Positions 32,883 to 39,946 of a stretch of 39,946 bases of DNA are shown piece after piece. The notes under the pieces were generated by a model. That model was not told the DNA's origin, did no database searches, and worked only from the letters and a program-made list of their open reading frames with translations. Position numbers and translations under genes: made by a program. Within the stretch, counting starts at the first letter, position 1. Each line of letters begins with the position of its first letter. This stretch comes from CAYJLW01 sp964370965 (GTDB taxonomy: Bacteria; Actinomycetota; Acidimicrobiia; UBA2766), in assembly GCA_964370965.1 (NCBI GenBank), contig CAYJLW010000038.1:1-39946 (forward strand). Reading direction: 5' to 3'.

Positions 32883-33407
32883 TCACAGCAGCCCCTGTAT
32901 CGTGCCCAGCGAGGCGCCCAGGAGGGCGATGACGAGAGCGACCCCGAGGTCGATGCGGGCGATGCGGTTCGCCCATTGCGCCGCCTTCAGCTTGGACTGC
33001 TGGCCCGCCTGCGCCTGCTGGGCCGAAACCCCCCCGGACAACTTCCCGGAGAGCTTCGGCCTCAGCACGAAGGTCATGATGGTCCCGTTGACCACCAGGA
33101 CCGTCCAGAGGCACTCCATCGTGAGGACGGTGAAGTCGTAGCCGTTGCGGAGCTGCCAGAGGGCGGCGGCGTTGTTGACGCTGTAGAGGCGCAAGACACC
33201 GCTCGCCAGGATAAGTCCGAGAGCGCTCCAGGAGAAGATCAGGAAGCGGTCGGCGGCCTTCTGGCCCATCACCTGCGCCTGCGCGGGCGGGATCGCCTTC
33301 TGGGCGGGGCCGAGGACGAACTCCATGATGATGGCGCCGCCGAGGTAGGTGGCCACGCCGACGGCGTGCAGGTACGCCGCCGTCAGCATCATCCACTTCG
33401 AGGTCAT
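32883..33407 (-). CDS. Small membrane protein, CopD/DUF-like, paralog 1
   Basis: This 174-aa protein starts at ATG 33407, overlapping the stop of the nitroreductase-like gene (ATGA). Four hydrophobic helices are visible, including MMLTAAYLHAVGVATYLGGA (His13), FLIFSWSALGLILASGVL, and a last helix IDLGVALVIALLGASLGTIQ. A Gln/Ala/Ser-rich cytoplasmic linker (SGGVSAQQAQAGQQSKLKAA) precedes the last helix. The duplicate next door and translational coupling to the Mo-enzyme operon suggest a membrane anchor or quinone-reactive unit replacing the absent beta/gamma subunits (inference). A metal transporter of CopD type is the main alternative. Confidence 0.75.
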   Translation of the reverse strand: MTSKWMMLTAAYLHAVGVATYLGGAIIMEFVLGPAQKAIPPAQAQVMGQKAADRFLIFSWSALGLILASGVLRLYSVNNAAALWQLRNGYDFTVLTMECLWTVLVVNGTIMTFVLRPKLSGKLSGGVSAQQAQAGQQSKLKAAQWANRIARIDLGVALVIALLGASLGTIQGLL

Positions 33408-34885
33408 GCCGCACCCCCGGTGGGGTCGGGCGTCCCGGGATGCCAGGTCGGGAAGTGCCCGGCGATCTCGGGGGTGATCGCGTAGGGGCGGCCGTCCGTC
33501 ACGCTCTGGTAGCGGCGGTAGTACTCGACGTCGACGTGGTGCACCTGCACGGAGAACTTCGCCCGCACGGGGCTCACGTAGGCGGGGCAGCAGCCGTACT
33601 TGGCGACGATGTACTCCACCGTCTGGATAGCGGCGGCCTCCACCCAGTCCGGGATGTGGGCCTTCGGGTGCTGGAGGATCTCCTGCATCGCCTCGGGCCG
33701 GTACGGGCCGTGGGCGCGCTCGGCGAAGTTCGCGTCCCGCGAGAGTTGGGCGCCGGCGGCGTAGCGGGCCTCCTTCACGTAGCGCACGGCGTCCGCGGCC
33801 GTGGGGAACCGCGGGGAGGGCACGACGACGGGCTCGAAGACGCCCGGCAGGCCGGTACACGTGGCGGTCTTCGCCGGGTTCATGGCGTCGTCGCGCTCCA
33901 GGAAGTTGAAGCCCAGGCCGGCGCAGACGTCCGGGTAGGCGCCCAGGAGCATGTCGTCGGCGTAAGAGCCCACCGGCCAGGCCCCGAGGCCCATCGCCTC
34001 GGCACCGAGACGGATGTTCTGCACGGCCGCCGCCACCTGGCTGGCGTGCATGAGGAGCGCGAGCTCGTCGAAGACCGGGATCGGGAAGCCCACCTCGAGG
34101 AAGCCGGGGCGGATCCACTCGTCCACCCCGCAGGGCTTCGCCGTGTCCGGGTCCATGAGGTAGAAGCCGGACCACTCGTAGGAGTTCAGGAGGAGGTTGA
34201 ACCACTCCCGGCCCACGTCTCCCACGGGCACGAACCAGGTGCTGCCCGGGCGGTTCAGGTTGTACTGGCCGGGGCCCATGGCGTTCACGTTGTGCGTGTC
34301 TGGCGGGGCGGAGAACCAGCCGATGTCCGGGCGTCTCGGGGAGACGGAGTCGCGTTCCCGGTACCACTGCAGGATCTTGGCGTAGTCCTCGGGCCCGGCG
34401 ACCTCCACGGGAGCGAGGCGTTCCGGCGACGGTCGGTACGCGGACACGCCGTCGTCGTTGATCACGAACATGTCGACCGAGAGGTCGTTGGAGGATCCGG
34501 GCACCGTGCGTCCCGCCCACGACAGCAGACCCGAGAGCGCCCCCTGCACCGGGATGTCGGCGCAGACGATGCCGTTGGGCCCGAGGCCGGACCAGGCGAG
34601 AAGAGCCTCCTCGACCTCGGAGAGCGCCACGGGCGGCGCCGCCGACGAGTACGCCAGGGGGCCGGGCGCCTGCGTGACCGTGCGGCCGCTGGACCACTCG
34701 AACGTCTCGCTCTCGCCGGTCTCGAAGCGGTATCCGAGGCCGGCGCGGCGGGTGCGCAGCGTGGAGAGGAGGCGGAAGACCGAGGGCGAGGCCTCGAACG
34801 CGCCGGCCAGGGCGGCCTGCTCCTCGGCCGTGGGCTGTGGGGGCGCCGCGGGCTCCTGCCCGGGCCGGTAGGCAAGGTCAGGCAT
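33404..34885 (-). CDS. Large nitroreductase-superfamily-like protein of the third alpha operon
   Basis: This 493-aa protein has two blocks typical of the nitroreductase fold: SEVEEALLAWSGLGPNG (about 89-105) and AAAVQNIRLGAEAMGLGAWP (about 285-304). The second matches the conserved helix-loop seen in the true nitroreductase at 5830 (AQAQLTATALGLGTCLN). It is about twice the normal size, with a long insertion rich in Trp, Tyr and Pro between the blocks and a C-terminal extension containing KYGCCPAYVSP. FMN binding is plausible but not certain. The ATG at 34885 is preferred over GTG 34894 because GGGAGG lies 9 nt upstream; it overlaps the alpha stop by 8 bp. It may be an electron partner of that alpha. 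Confidence 0.72.
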   Translation of the reverse strand: MPDLAYRPGQEPAAPPQPTAEEQAALAGAFEASPSVFRLLSTLRTRRAGLGYRFETGESETFEWSSGRTVTQAPGPLAYSSAAPPVALSEVEEALLAWSGLGPNGIVCADIPVQGALSGLLSWAGRTVPGSSNDLSVDMFVINDDGVSAYRPSPERLAPVEVAGPEDYAKILQWYRERDSVSPRRPDIGWFSAPPDTHNVNAMGPGQYNLNRPGSTWFVPVGDVGREWFNLLLNSYEWSGFYLMDPDTAKPCGVDEWIRPGFLEVGFPIPVFDELALLMHASQVAAAVQNIRLGAEAMGLGAWPVGSYADDMLLGAYPDVCAGLGFNFLERDDAMNPAKTATCTGLPGVFEPVVVPSPRFPTAADAVRYVKEARYAAGAQLSRDANFAERAHGPYRPEAMQEILQHPKAHIPDWVEAAAIQTVEYIVAKYGCCPAYVSPVRAKFSVQVHHVDVEYYRRYQSVTDGRPYAITPEIAGHFPTWHPGTPDPTGGAA

Positions 34886-37679
34886 CGCTGCCACCCTCCC
34901 ATCTCTCGACGTCGACGAACACCGCCCTGTCGGCGGGTACGGGCTGCCACCCGAAAGGCAGGTAGCGGAGATGGCCGTAGCGGCCCACGAGGTGGAGCCA
35001 CTTCACCATGCCGGGTTCGACCTCGTTCTGGCCCCGCCAGCCGGGGAACATGTGGGGCTCGAAGCCGTTGTAGAGCACGACCTGCCCAGGACGGATGCGG
35101 GGCGCCACCCGTCCCATGGCGACGAAGTCGCCGTGGCCGTTCCAGACCCGGACGTCGTCGCCGTCGGCGATGCCCCGGGCGGCGGCCTCGTCGCTGTTGA
35201 GGACCACGAGGGGACGGCCGCGGTGAGTCTCGAGCAGGAGGCGGTTCCCCATGTTGATCGAGTGCACCGTCCAGCGGGAGTGGCCGCTCGTGAGCACGAA
35301 CGGGTGGTCTCCGCCCATCTTGGGCGTCTCCTTGTGGCGGGGCAGGGCCTCGTCGGCCTCCATGAACCACGGGTGGTCGATGTAGAACTGCGCCCGGCGG
35401 GTGAGCGTGGGGAACGGGGTGCCCTTCTCCACGTGCCACGTGTACGCGGTGAGGACCTTGGAGGGGGAGACGTCGCCGGCCACGGACAGGCCCGGGGCGA
35501 ACATGCCGAGGCCCGAGAAGCGCACGCTCCCCTGCTCCCGGAGCGTCCCGATGGAGGTGCCCGAGGGCATCGTCCCCGCCTCCACGGAGTCCCGCACCCA
35601 CTCGTCCACCACGGCCTCCTCGTCCACGAAGGCCCCGCCGGTCGTGAAGCGCTCGCCGAGGCCGTCGAGGCTCCGCTCGCGGCGGCGGCCGTCGAGGTAC
35701 TCCACGACGCCCTGCTCCTTCGCGACGGCCTCGACCTTCTCGGCGAGGAGGCGGAAGATCTCCCACTCCGTCTTCGTGTCCCCGGGGGGCTCCACCGCCT
35801 TGTCGGAGAAGGCGAGGCGGAAGGTGTGCGTGAGCGCGTACTGCACGTTCGTGCGTTCGTACTGCATTGCCACGGGGAGCACGACGTCGGAGTGCAGCGC
35901 CGTGGTCGACATCCGGAAGTCGACGGTGACGACCATCTCGAGCTTCGGCCAGAGCTCCTCGATGTACTTGTGGCGGCCGCCCCGCTGGCGCCGCAACGGG
36001 TTGGTGCCCACGGCGAAGAAGACCTGGGGATCGGTGCCGGAATCGGGCCGGTTGAGACCGCCCCACCAACCCCGCTGCGTGGCCTCGAGGAGGTACTCGT
36101 CGAAGCTCCGCCCCATCGTGGCGTCCATCCACTCCGGGTTGTTCCACGACTCGGCGTAGCCGGCGTGGTGGTAGTTGAAGAACACCGGCGGCGAGGACGT
36201 CCCGGAGACCACCGACATCTGCAGGAGCTGGTAGCCCACGATCTCGTCGCTGGCGTCGGGGTCCTGGGCGCGGGTGGCCTCCATGGCGCCCTCGATGCCG
36301 TCGAGGATCCCGGCGGTCTCCTCGATGCCATGGCGGTTCTTCATCGGGAACACGAAGTAGCCGTCGAGGCCGGCGAGGGCGAGGCCCTGGATGCCGCTCC
36401 CCGGCCGACCCCAGTTCCCGGTGAGGCCGAGGAGCAGGCACATGGCCCGCTCCATGAGGTCGCCGTGGAAGTACTTGCAGGCGTTGAACCCTTCGAGGAT
36501 CTTCGTGCGCTGCGCGGCCGCCAGGCGGGCGAGACGCCGGATCGTGTCGGGGTTCACGCCGGTGGTCTCAGAGGCGGCTTCCGGCGAGTACTCGGCGAGG
36601 CGGCGCTTCAGGTACTCGAAGACCGTGGTCACCTCGGCCTCGGCGCCGTCGTGGAGGGTCGCCGTCCAGGTGCCTTCCAGCAGGGGCGTGCGGCCCCCGA
36701 GGTCGAGGCTCGACCGGGAGGCCGGGACGAGGCCGTCGCCGGCGTCCCAGTGGTAGAAGAGGTCCTCGAGCTCGCCCGCCTTCACGTCCGAGCCCCTCAG
36801 GAACCGGCCGGTCTCGGCGACGACCAGGAGCGGGAGGTCGGTCTGGGAGCGCACGAAGTCCCAGTCTGCGAGGTCCTCGTCCACGATCACCTTGCACATG
36901 GCGAGGGCGAGGGCGGCGTCCGTGCCGGGGCGGATGGGCACGAACTCGTCCGAGAGCGCCGCCGAAGGGGTGTAGTCAGGCGAGATCGCCACCACCGTGG
37001 CGCCCTTGTAGCGGGCCTCGGAGACGTAGTGGAAGTACGGGATCGACGTGTACGCGGGGTTCGAGTGCCACAGCAGGAGGAGGCCGGCGTGGAACGTGTC
37101 GTCGACGGTGCTGGCGCAGGAAAACTTCCCGAAGGTGATGTGGTGACCGCTGGGGAAGTCGTTCACGAGGCCGTTGGCGTCCAGGGTGACGCCACCGAGG
37201 AGGCCGGCGAAACGCGTGAGGGGCGCCTGGGTGAGGAGGCCGCCCTCGACGGTCTCCTCGAAGACGACAGACTCGCAGCCCTCGAAGTCGATCGCCTCCA
37301 CGATCGCCTCGGCGACGTCGGTGAGGGCTTCGTCCCAGGAGATCTCCTCCCACTCGCCGCTCCCCCTCTCCCCGACACGGCGCAGCGGGTGCAGGATGCG
37401 GTCGCCCGACGTGAGCTGCCGGCTCCACGCGCTGCCCTTCTGGCAGCTCAGCGGGCTCATGTCCGGGACGCCCTCTTCGATCACCGGGAAGCCCCCGGCG
37501 GGCTCCTCGAAGACGACTCGCCCGTCGCGTGTGTAGACACGGTACGGGCAGGTGCCGAGGCAGTTCAGGCAGTGCGTCCCCCAGGTGACGGCGTCCCAGC
37601 GCCACCGGTCGCGGTAGCGTGCCTCGGTGGCGGGGGCGTCGAAGTCCCCGCAGGCGTCGGAGTCGGACACGCTGTTCAC
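34878..37679 (-). CDS. Third EBDH-clade molybdopterin oxidoreductase alpha subunit, divergent
   Basis: This 933-aa protein opens an operon that has no beta, gamma or chaperone gene. FS0 is WGTHCLNCLGTCPYR (His36, Cys40, Cys44) with Cys79 in SPLSCQKG. The Mo-ligand Asp is D174 in NDFPSGHHITFG, and Lys402 (NACKYFHGDL) is kept. At the position of EbdA His192 it has Phe140 (SVVFEETVEGG instead of VVHEGTPE), suggesting different substrate chemistry. GNWGRPGSGIQGL and DHPWFMEADEALPRHKET are family blocks. There is no Tat signal. GTG 37679 was chosen because AGGAGG lies 11 nt upstream; the longer TTG start at 37721 lacks an RBS. The downstream gene overlaps by 8 bp. Confidence 0.9.
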   Translation of the reverse strand: MNSVSDSDACGDFDAPATEARYRDRWRWDAVTWGTHCLNCLGTCPYRVYTRDGRVVFEEPAGGFPVIEEGVPDMSPLSCQKGSAWSRQLTSGDRILHPLRRVGERGSGEWEEISWDEALTDVAEAIVEAIDFEGCESVVFEETVEGGLLTQAPLTRFAGLLGGVTLDANGLVNDFPSGHHITFGKFSCASTVDDTFHAGLLLLWHSNPAYTSIPYFHYVSEARYKGATVVAISPDYTPSAALSDEFVPIRPGTDAALALAMCKVIVDEDLADWDFVRSQTDLPLLVVAETGRFLRGSDVKAGELEDLFYHWDAGDGLVPASRSSLDLGGRTPLLEGTWTATLHDGAEAEVTTVFEYLKRRLAEYSPEAASETTGVNPDTIRRLARLAAAQRTKILEGFNACKYFHGDLMERAMCLLLGLTGNWGRPGSGIQGLALAGLDGYFVFPMKNRHGIEETAGILDGIEGAMEATRAQDPDASDEIVGYQLLQMSVVSGTSSPPVFFNYHHAGYAESWNNPEWMDATMGRSFDEYLLEATQRGWWGGLNRPDSGTDPQVFFAVGTNPLRRQRGGRHKYIEELWPKLEMVVTVDFRMSTTALHSDVVLPVAMQYERTNVQYALTHTFRLAFSDKAVEPPGDTKTEWEIFRLLAEKVEAVAKEQGVVEYLDGRRRERSLDGLGERFTTGGAFVDEEAVVDEWVRDSVEAGTMPSGTSIGTLREQGSVRFSGLGMFAPGLSVAGDVSPSKVLTAYTWHVEKGTPFPTLTRRAQFYIDHPWFMEADEALPRHKETPKMGGDHPFVLTSGHSRWTVHSINMGNRLLLETHRGRPLVVLNSDEAAARGIADGDDVRVWNGHGDFVAMGRVAPRIRPGQVVLYNGFEPHMFPGWRGQNEVEPGMVKWLHLVGRYGHLRYLPFGWQPVPADRAVFVDVERWEGGSDA

Positions 37680-37733
37680 CGTGGTGAGTTCCTCCTGGTT
37701 CCCGCGGGACGTCCACCGCAAAGGGAGATTTGC

Positions 37734-37755
37734 TAGCTAGGATAACTCACAATAC
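37734..37755. promoter_or_regulatory. TAGCTA/GATAAC motif upstream of the third alpha operon
   Basis: The 142-bp gap between the alpha start (37679) and the ferredoxin stop (37822) contains TAGCTAGGATAACTCACAAT beginning at 37734. It matches TAGCTACGATTAC at 10104 and shares GATAAC with 5767, 29951 and 39775. It is about 55 bp upstream of the chosen start codon. Nothing else is visible in the gap. Confidence 0.55.
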
Positions 37756-37821
37756 ACGGGGATGCCAGACCGTGTTGTCCCCCCGGCCCCGCCCGGATCC
37801 CGACACCGCCGTGGCCGTCAC

Positions 37822-38055
37822 TCACGGCGACGCCTCCGGGCATCCGGCCCAGGCCTGCACCCGGGACTTGCGGAAGGGCCCGACGTGGACGGCGTCCATG
37901 TGGCACTCCAGCTCGCAGTTGAAGCAAGTCATGCAGTCGCCTTCGTAGACGATCCGGAAGACGCCCGCTGCGTCGCGGCGGAACACGTCCATCGGGCAGA
38001 CGTCCATGCAGATGCCGCAGCCGTCGCAGAGGTCGTGATCGAGGGTCTCGATCAC
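37822..38055 (-). CDS. Dicluster 4Fe-4S ferredoxin paired with the flavoprotein
   Basis: This 77-aa protein has motif 1 CDGCGICMDVCP (Cys10, 13, 16, 20) and motif 2 CMTCFNCELECH (Cys41, 44, 47, 51), with His in place of the usual Pro after the last Cys. It resembles the ferredoxin-like beta subunit (AprB-type) that accompanies AprA/fumarate-reductase-like flavoproteins. The GTG start at 38055 overlaps the flavoprotein stop (GTGA), so the two are coupled. The C-terminus VGPFRKSRVQAWAGCPEASP has an extra Cys. It should carry electrons to or from the FAD subunit. It could also serve the third alpha enzyme downstream. Confidence 0.88.
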   Translation of the reverse strand: MIETLDHDLCDGCGICMDVCPMDVFRRDAAGVFRIVYEGDCMTCFNCELECHMDAVHVGPFRKSRVQAWAGCPEASP

Positions 38056-39740
38056 GACGTGGTCCCCGCCCCGGCCGGCCGGAACCGGTACCGCTCCAGG
38101 GGTACAGGCTCGGTGGTGACGCCCACGGGACCGCCGGGTGCGGGGTTCGTCAGGTTCGCCCAGCGCAACCAGTGCTCGTTGTCGGCGTCGGGGTGGTCGA
38201 CACGGAAGTGGTCGCCCCGGGACTCCTCGCGAGCGAGGGAGGCGAGAAGGTAGAGCCGGGCGCAGCGCACCATGTTCGCCGTCTCGTGCGCCTTCGCGAG
38301 CTCGTGCGGGTCGGCCGCCCCCATGGTCGGGACCTCGCCGGCCTCCAGTCCCTCGACGACGTCGAGGGCGCTGCGGAGCTCGCCGGGGTCCTTCAGGATG
38401 CTCACCCGGTACGGGAACACGGCCTCTTGGAGTCGGCCCAGGACGTCGTCGGGCGCCGGCCCGCCCGTGCGCCCCAACGCTGCCCGGGCGCCGGAGCCGA
38501 GGCGGCGCGTCTCGTCGGGGTCGAGGGCACCGGGCCCGGCGCAAGCCGCCCAGCGGGCCGCCGCGGCGCCCGCCCGCTCCCCCGACCACATCGCCCGCAT
38601 GCTCGACCACCCGTTGAAGAGGCCGGGATCGACGGCCTGGGTGAGGCCGGTGGCGAAGAGGCCGGGGACGTCCGAGAGGCCGTCGAGGTCGGTGCGCACT
38701 CCCCCGCGCAGCGTCTGGACGGCGGGGGCCCACTCCTGGGGCCGGGCGAAGACGTCCACCCCGCACTCGGCGAGGCGCCGGATGTTCAGGGGCATGAAGC
38801 CGCCCATGGAGGAGAAGGCGTAGCGCAGGAAGCTGCCCTCCGGCGCGTGGGACGTCATGTCCAGGCGGAACGGCGGCCCGTGGCCGGCCTCCACCTCCCA
38901 GGCCATCGCCTGCGAGATCACGTTCACCTCTGCCCGGTCGGCCTCGGGGTCGTACGCGGCCATGAACGCCTTCCCGCGGGCGTCCACGAAGCTGCCGCCG
39001 AAGCGGGTGGCCACGCCCGTGCCCTCGAAGCCGAAGTGGGGCGAACCGGTGTTGGAGCAGAGGAACTCCATGTTGGCGAGGCGCGCCCCGGCATCGAGGG
39101 CGAGACCGAAGGCGTCCCCGGTGACGGCGTCGGCGCAGGCGTAGTTGCCCCGGAAGCTGCAGTCGCCGCCGGCGAGGACGACCGCACCGGCGGCGAAGGC
39201 CCTCACGTCCCCCGAGTAGCGGTCGATCCCGACGGCCCCCGCGACCCGCCCTTCGCGCAGGACGAGCCCGGTGACGAAGACCTTCGACGCCGTCGTCACG
39301 CGCCGGCGCACGACCTGTTCGCGCAGCGCCCCGGTGACCGCCGCACCCCCCACCCGCTTGCGCCATCTGGGCAGGACGAGCATGCGCACCTGCTGGAAGC
39401 CACGCGAGGGGAGGCGCGTGTAGCCCCAGTTGTTGCGGTCGTAGGCCACCCCCCACTCCTCGAGGCGGGCGAGACGGCGCCCGGACGTCTCGAGCATGTC
39501 GGCCACGAAGTCCTGACGGCACAGGTATCCGTGAACGGCGGCGAACTCCCCCACCCAGGCGTCGACGTCGTCCTCGGGGAGGCAGTAGATCGTGGCTCCG
39601 GCGGACATCTTGGACTGCGAGGACCGGGCGATCGCCCCCTTGTCCACGATCGCCACGCTCGCCCCGGCGTCCCTGGCGGAGATCGCCGCCCAGAGACCCG
39701 CGAAGCCGCTCCCGATCACGAGGACGTCGGTCTCGGTCAA
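38052..39740 (-). CDS. FAD-binding fumarate-reductase/AprA-type flavoprotein
   Basis: This 562-aa flavoprotein has the N-terminal FAD motif DVLVIGSGFAGLWAAISARD and ARSSQSKMSAGAT, then AVVLAGGDCSFRGNY and DAFGLALDAGARLANMEFL. These blocks are typical of the succinate dehydrogenase/fumarate reductase flavoprotein family. The C-terminal helical domain has EESRGDHFRVDHPDADNEHW, which is also family-typical. Length matches SdhA/AprA-like proteins. The start is TTG 39740 with GGGAG about 8 nt upstream. The overlapping ferredoxin gene makes it a two-subunit oxidoreductase. The substrate is unknown: fumarate-like acids, enoates, or 3-ketosteroids as in related dehydrogenases. The upstream region has a GATAAC-type motif. 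Confidence 0.9.
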   Translation of the reverse strand: MTETDVLVIGSGFAGLWAAISARDAGASVAIVDKGAIARSSQSKMSAGATIYCLPEDDVDAWVGEFAAVHGYLCRQDFVADMLETSGRRLARLEEWGVAYDRNNWGYTRLPSRGFQQVRMLVLPRWRKRVGGAAVTGALREQVVRRRVTTASKVFVTGLVLREGRVAGAVGIDRYSGDVRAFAAGAVVLAGGDCSFRGNYACADAVTGDAFGLALDAGARLANMEFLCSNTGSPHFGFEGTGVATRFGGSFVDARGKAFMAAYDPEADRAEVNVISQAMAWEVEAGHGPPFRLDMTSHAPEGSFLRYAFSSMGGFMPLNIRRLAECGVDVFARPQEWAPAVQTLRGGVRTDLDGLSDVPGLFATGLTQAVDPGLFNGWSSMRAMWSGERAGAAAARWAACAGPGALDPDETRRLGSGARAALGRTGGPAPDDVLGRLQEAVFPYRVSILKDPGELRSALDVVEGLEAGEVPTMGAADPHELAKAHETANMVRCARLYLLASLAREESRGDHFRVDHPDADNEHWLRWANLTNPAPGGPVGVTTEPVPLERYRFRPAGAGTTS

Positions 39741-39774
39741 CTGTGGTCTCCCGTTGGGGGGCAGCGGCGGCCTG

Positions 39775-39789
39775 ACACAATGTTATCGC
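39775..39789. promoter_or_regulatory. GATAAC-type motif upstream of the flavoprotein gene
   Basis: On the minus strand this reads GCGATAACATTGTGT, about 35-50 bp upstream of the TTG start at 39740. It shares GATAAC with the sites at 5767, 29951 and 37734. This is the weakest of the motif copies, because it lacks TAGCTA. Confidence 0.4.
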
Positions 39790-39790
39790 A

Positions 39791-39946
39791 CGCGCCATGC
39801 GACATGTTGTGGTTCCTCCGGACGGGCCACCAGGACCGCCGCCGAGATGGCTCCGGTCCCGAACCGGCTAGCGGAGGGGATCGAACGCTACCTCTCACCC
39901 GCCAGGACATCGTTCCGCTCGGTAGGAGGTCGGGTTGCCGTCGGGA
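39791..39946. other. Terminal region without a supported gene
   Basis: The last 156 bp hold no gene I can support. A plus-strand frame from ATG 39847 stays open to the window end, but it is only 33 codons. Its residues (MAPVPNRLAEGIERYLS) are not recognisable. A GGTAGGAGGT-like RBS near 39922 could belong to a gene starting beyond the window. Confidence 0.4.

Noticed and set aside
37822..39740. Adenylylsulfate reductase AprAB
   Set aside because: The pairing is similar, but no sat, qmo or dsr genes are nearby and AprA-specific motifs were not seen; kept at family level.
39850..39910. tRNA-like GTTCGATCCCC on the minus strand
   Set aside because: The T-arm stem does not pair as required, and no acceptor or anticodon arm could be laid out around it. 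The only pairing seen is a short TAGCG/CGCTA hairpin.
39847..39946. Partial plus-strand gene running off the window
   Set aside because: Only 33 codons are visible, with no recognisable motif and no convincing ribosome binding site, so it is mentioned only in the terminal-region entry.

Overview
This is a 39.9-kb window from a GC-rich bacterial genome. The GTG/TTG starts, tight stop-start overlaps (ATGA, GTGA) and gene families suggest an uncultured actinobacterium, for example Acidimicrobiia or Thermoleophilia, but the sequence alone does not fix the taxon. A 100-N assembly gap (8525-8624) shows that it is a draft scaffold. The main content is four catalytic subunits of type II DMSO-reductase-family molybdopterin enzymes within about 27 kb. 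Around them lie genes for Mo cofactor, heme, Fe-S proteins, CoA-linked carbon catabolism and nitrosative stress.

Layout. 1-434: a 55-bp direct repeat and a truncated STAND/LuxR-type ATPase fragment. 435-5687 (minus): a CoA-catabolism operon of SCP2-type thiolase, acyl-CoA ligase, a small unknown protein, a phytoene-desaturase-like flavoprotein and an unknown protein. 5830-7024 (plus): nitroreductase and two-cluster ferredoxin. 7028-9973 (minus): hemN and a saccharopine-dehydrogenase-like protein, separated by a hairpin and a 29-bp tandem repeat containing the gap. 10227-18054 (plus): an NXR/NAR-like operon of Tat-exported alpha, 90-aa protein, beta (strongly NxrB-like), TorD-type chaperone, membrane-anchored heme-b gamma and a polytopic membrane protein, followed by a HEPN/MNT pair. 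18907-19626 (minus): Ric Fe-S repair protein.

19786-29206 (minus) holds two ethylbenzene-dehydrogenase-clade units. One is a complete alpha-gamma-beta-chaperone operon (29206-23958). The other is a lone alpha followed by an acyl-CoA dehydrogenase (23799-19786). Each unit ends in a copy of the same roughly 98-bp hairpin repeat. 29425-29889: an Rrf2 regulator with a three-Cys Fe-S signature. 29987-37679 (minus): a third EBDH-clade alpha, with no beta or gamma, co-transcribed with a nitroreductase-like protein, two paralogous small membrane proteins, a degenerate ANL-ligase-like protein and moaA. 37822-39740 (minus): a fumarate-reductase-type flavoprotein with a dicluster ferredoxin.

Working model (inference). 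This is a molybdenum-dependent oxidation island for anaerobic or microaerobic life. The EBDH-clade enzymes may hydroxylate hydrocarbon or sterol-like substrates, and the thiolase, ligase and acyl-CoA dehydrogenase would process the products. The NXR/NAR-like complex would handle nitrate or nitrite outside the membrane. Ric and the Fe-S Rrf2 protein would respond to NO or redox stress. A recurrent TAGCTA/GATAAC motif lies in front of most transcription units, including the Rrf2 gene, and may be a shared operator. The least described parts are the beta/gamma-less third alpha operon and the cytoplasmic second complex, whose gamma subunit lacks both expected heme ligands.
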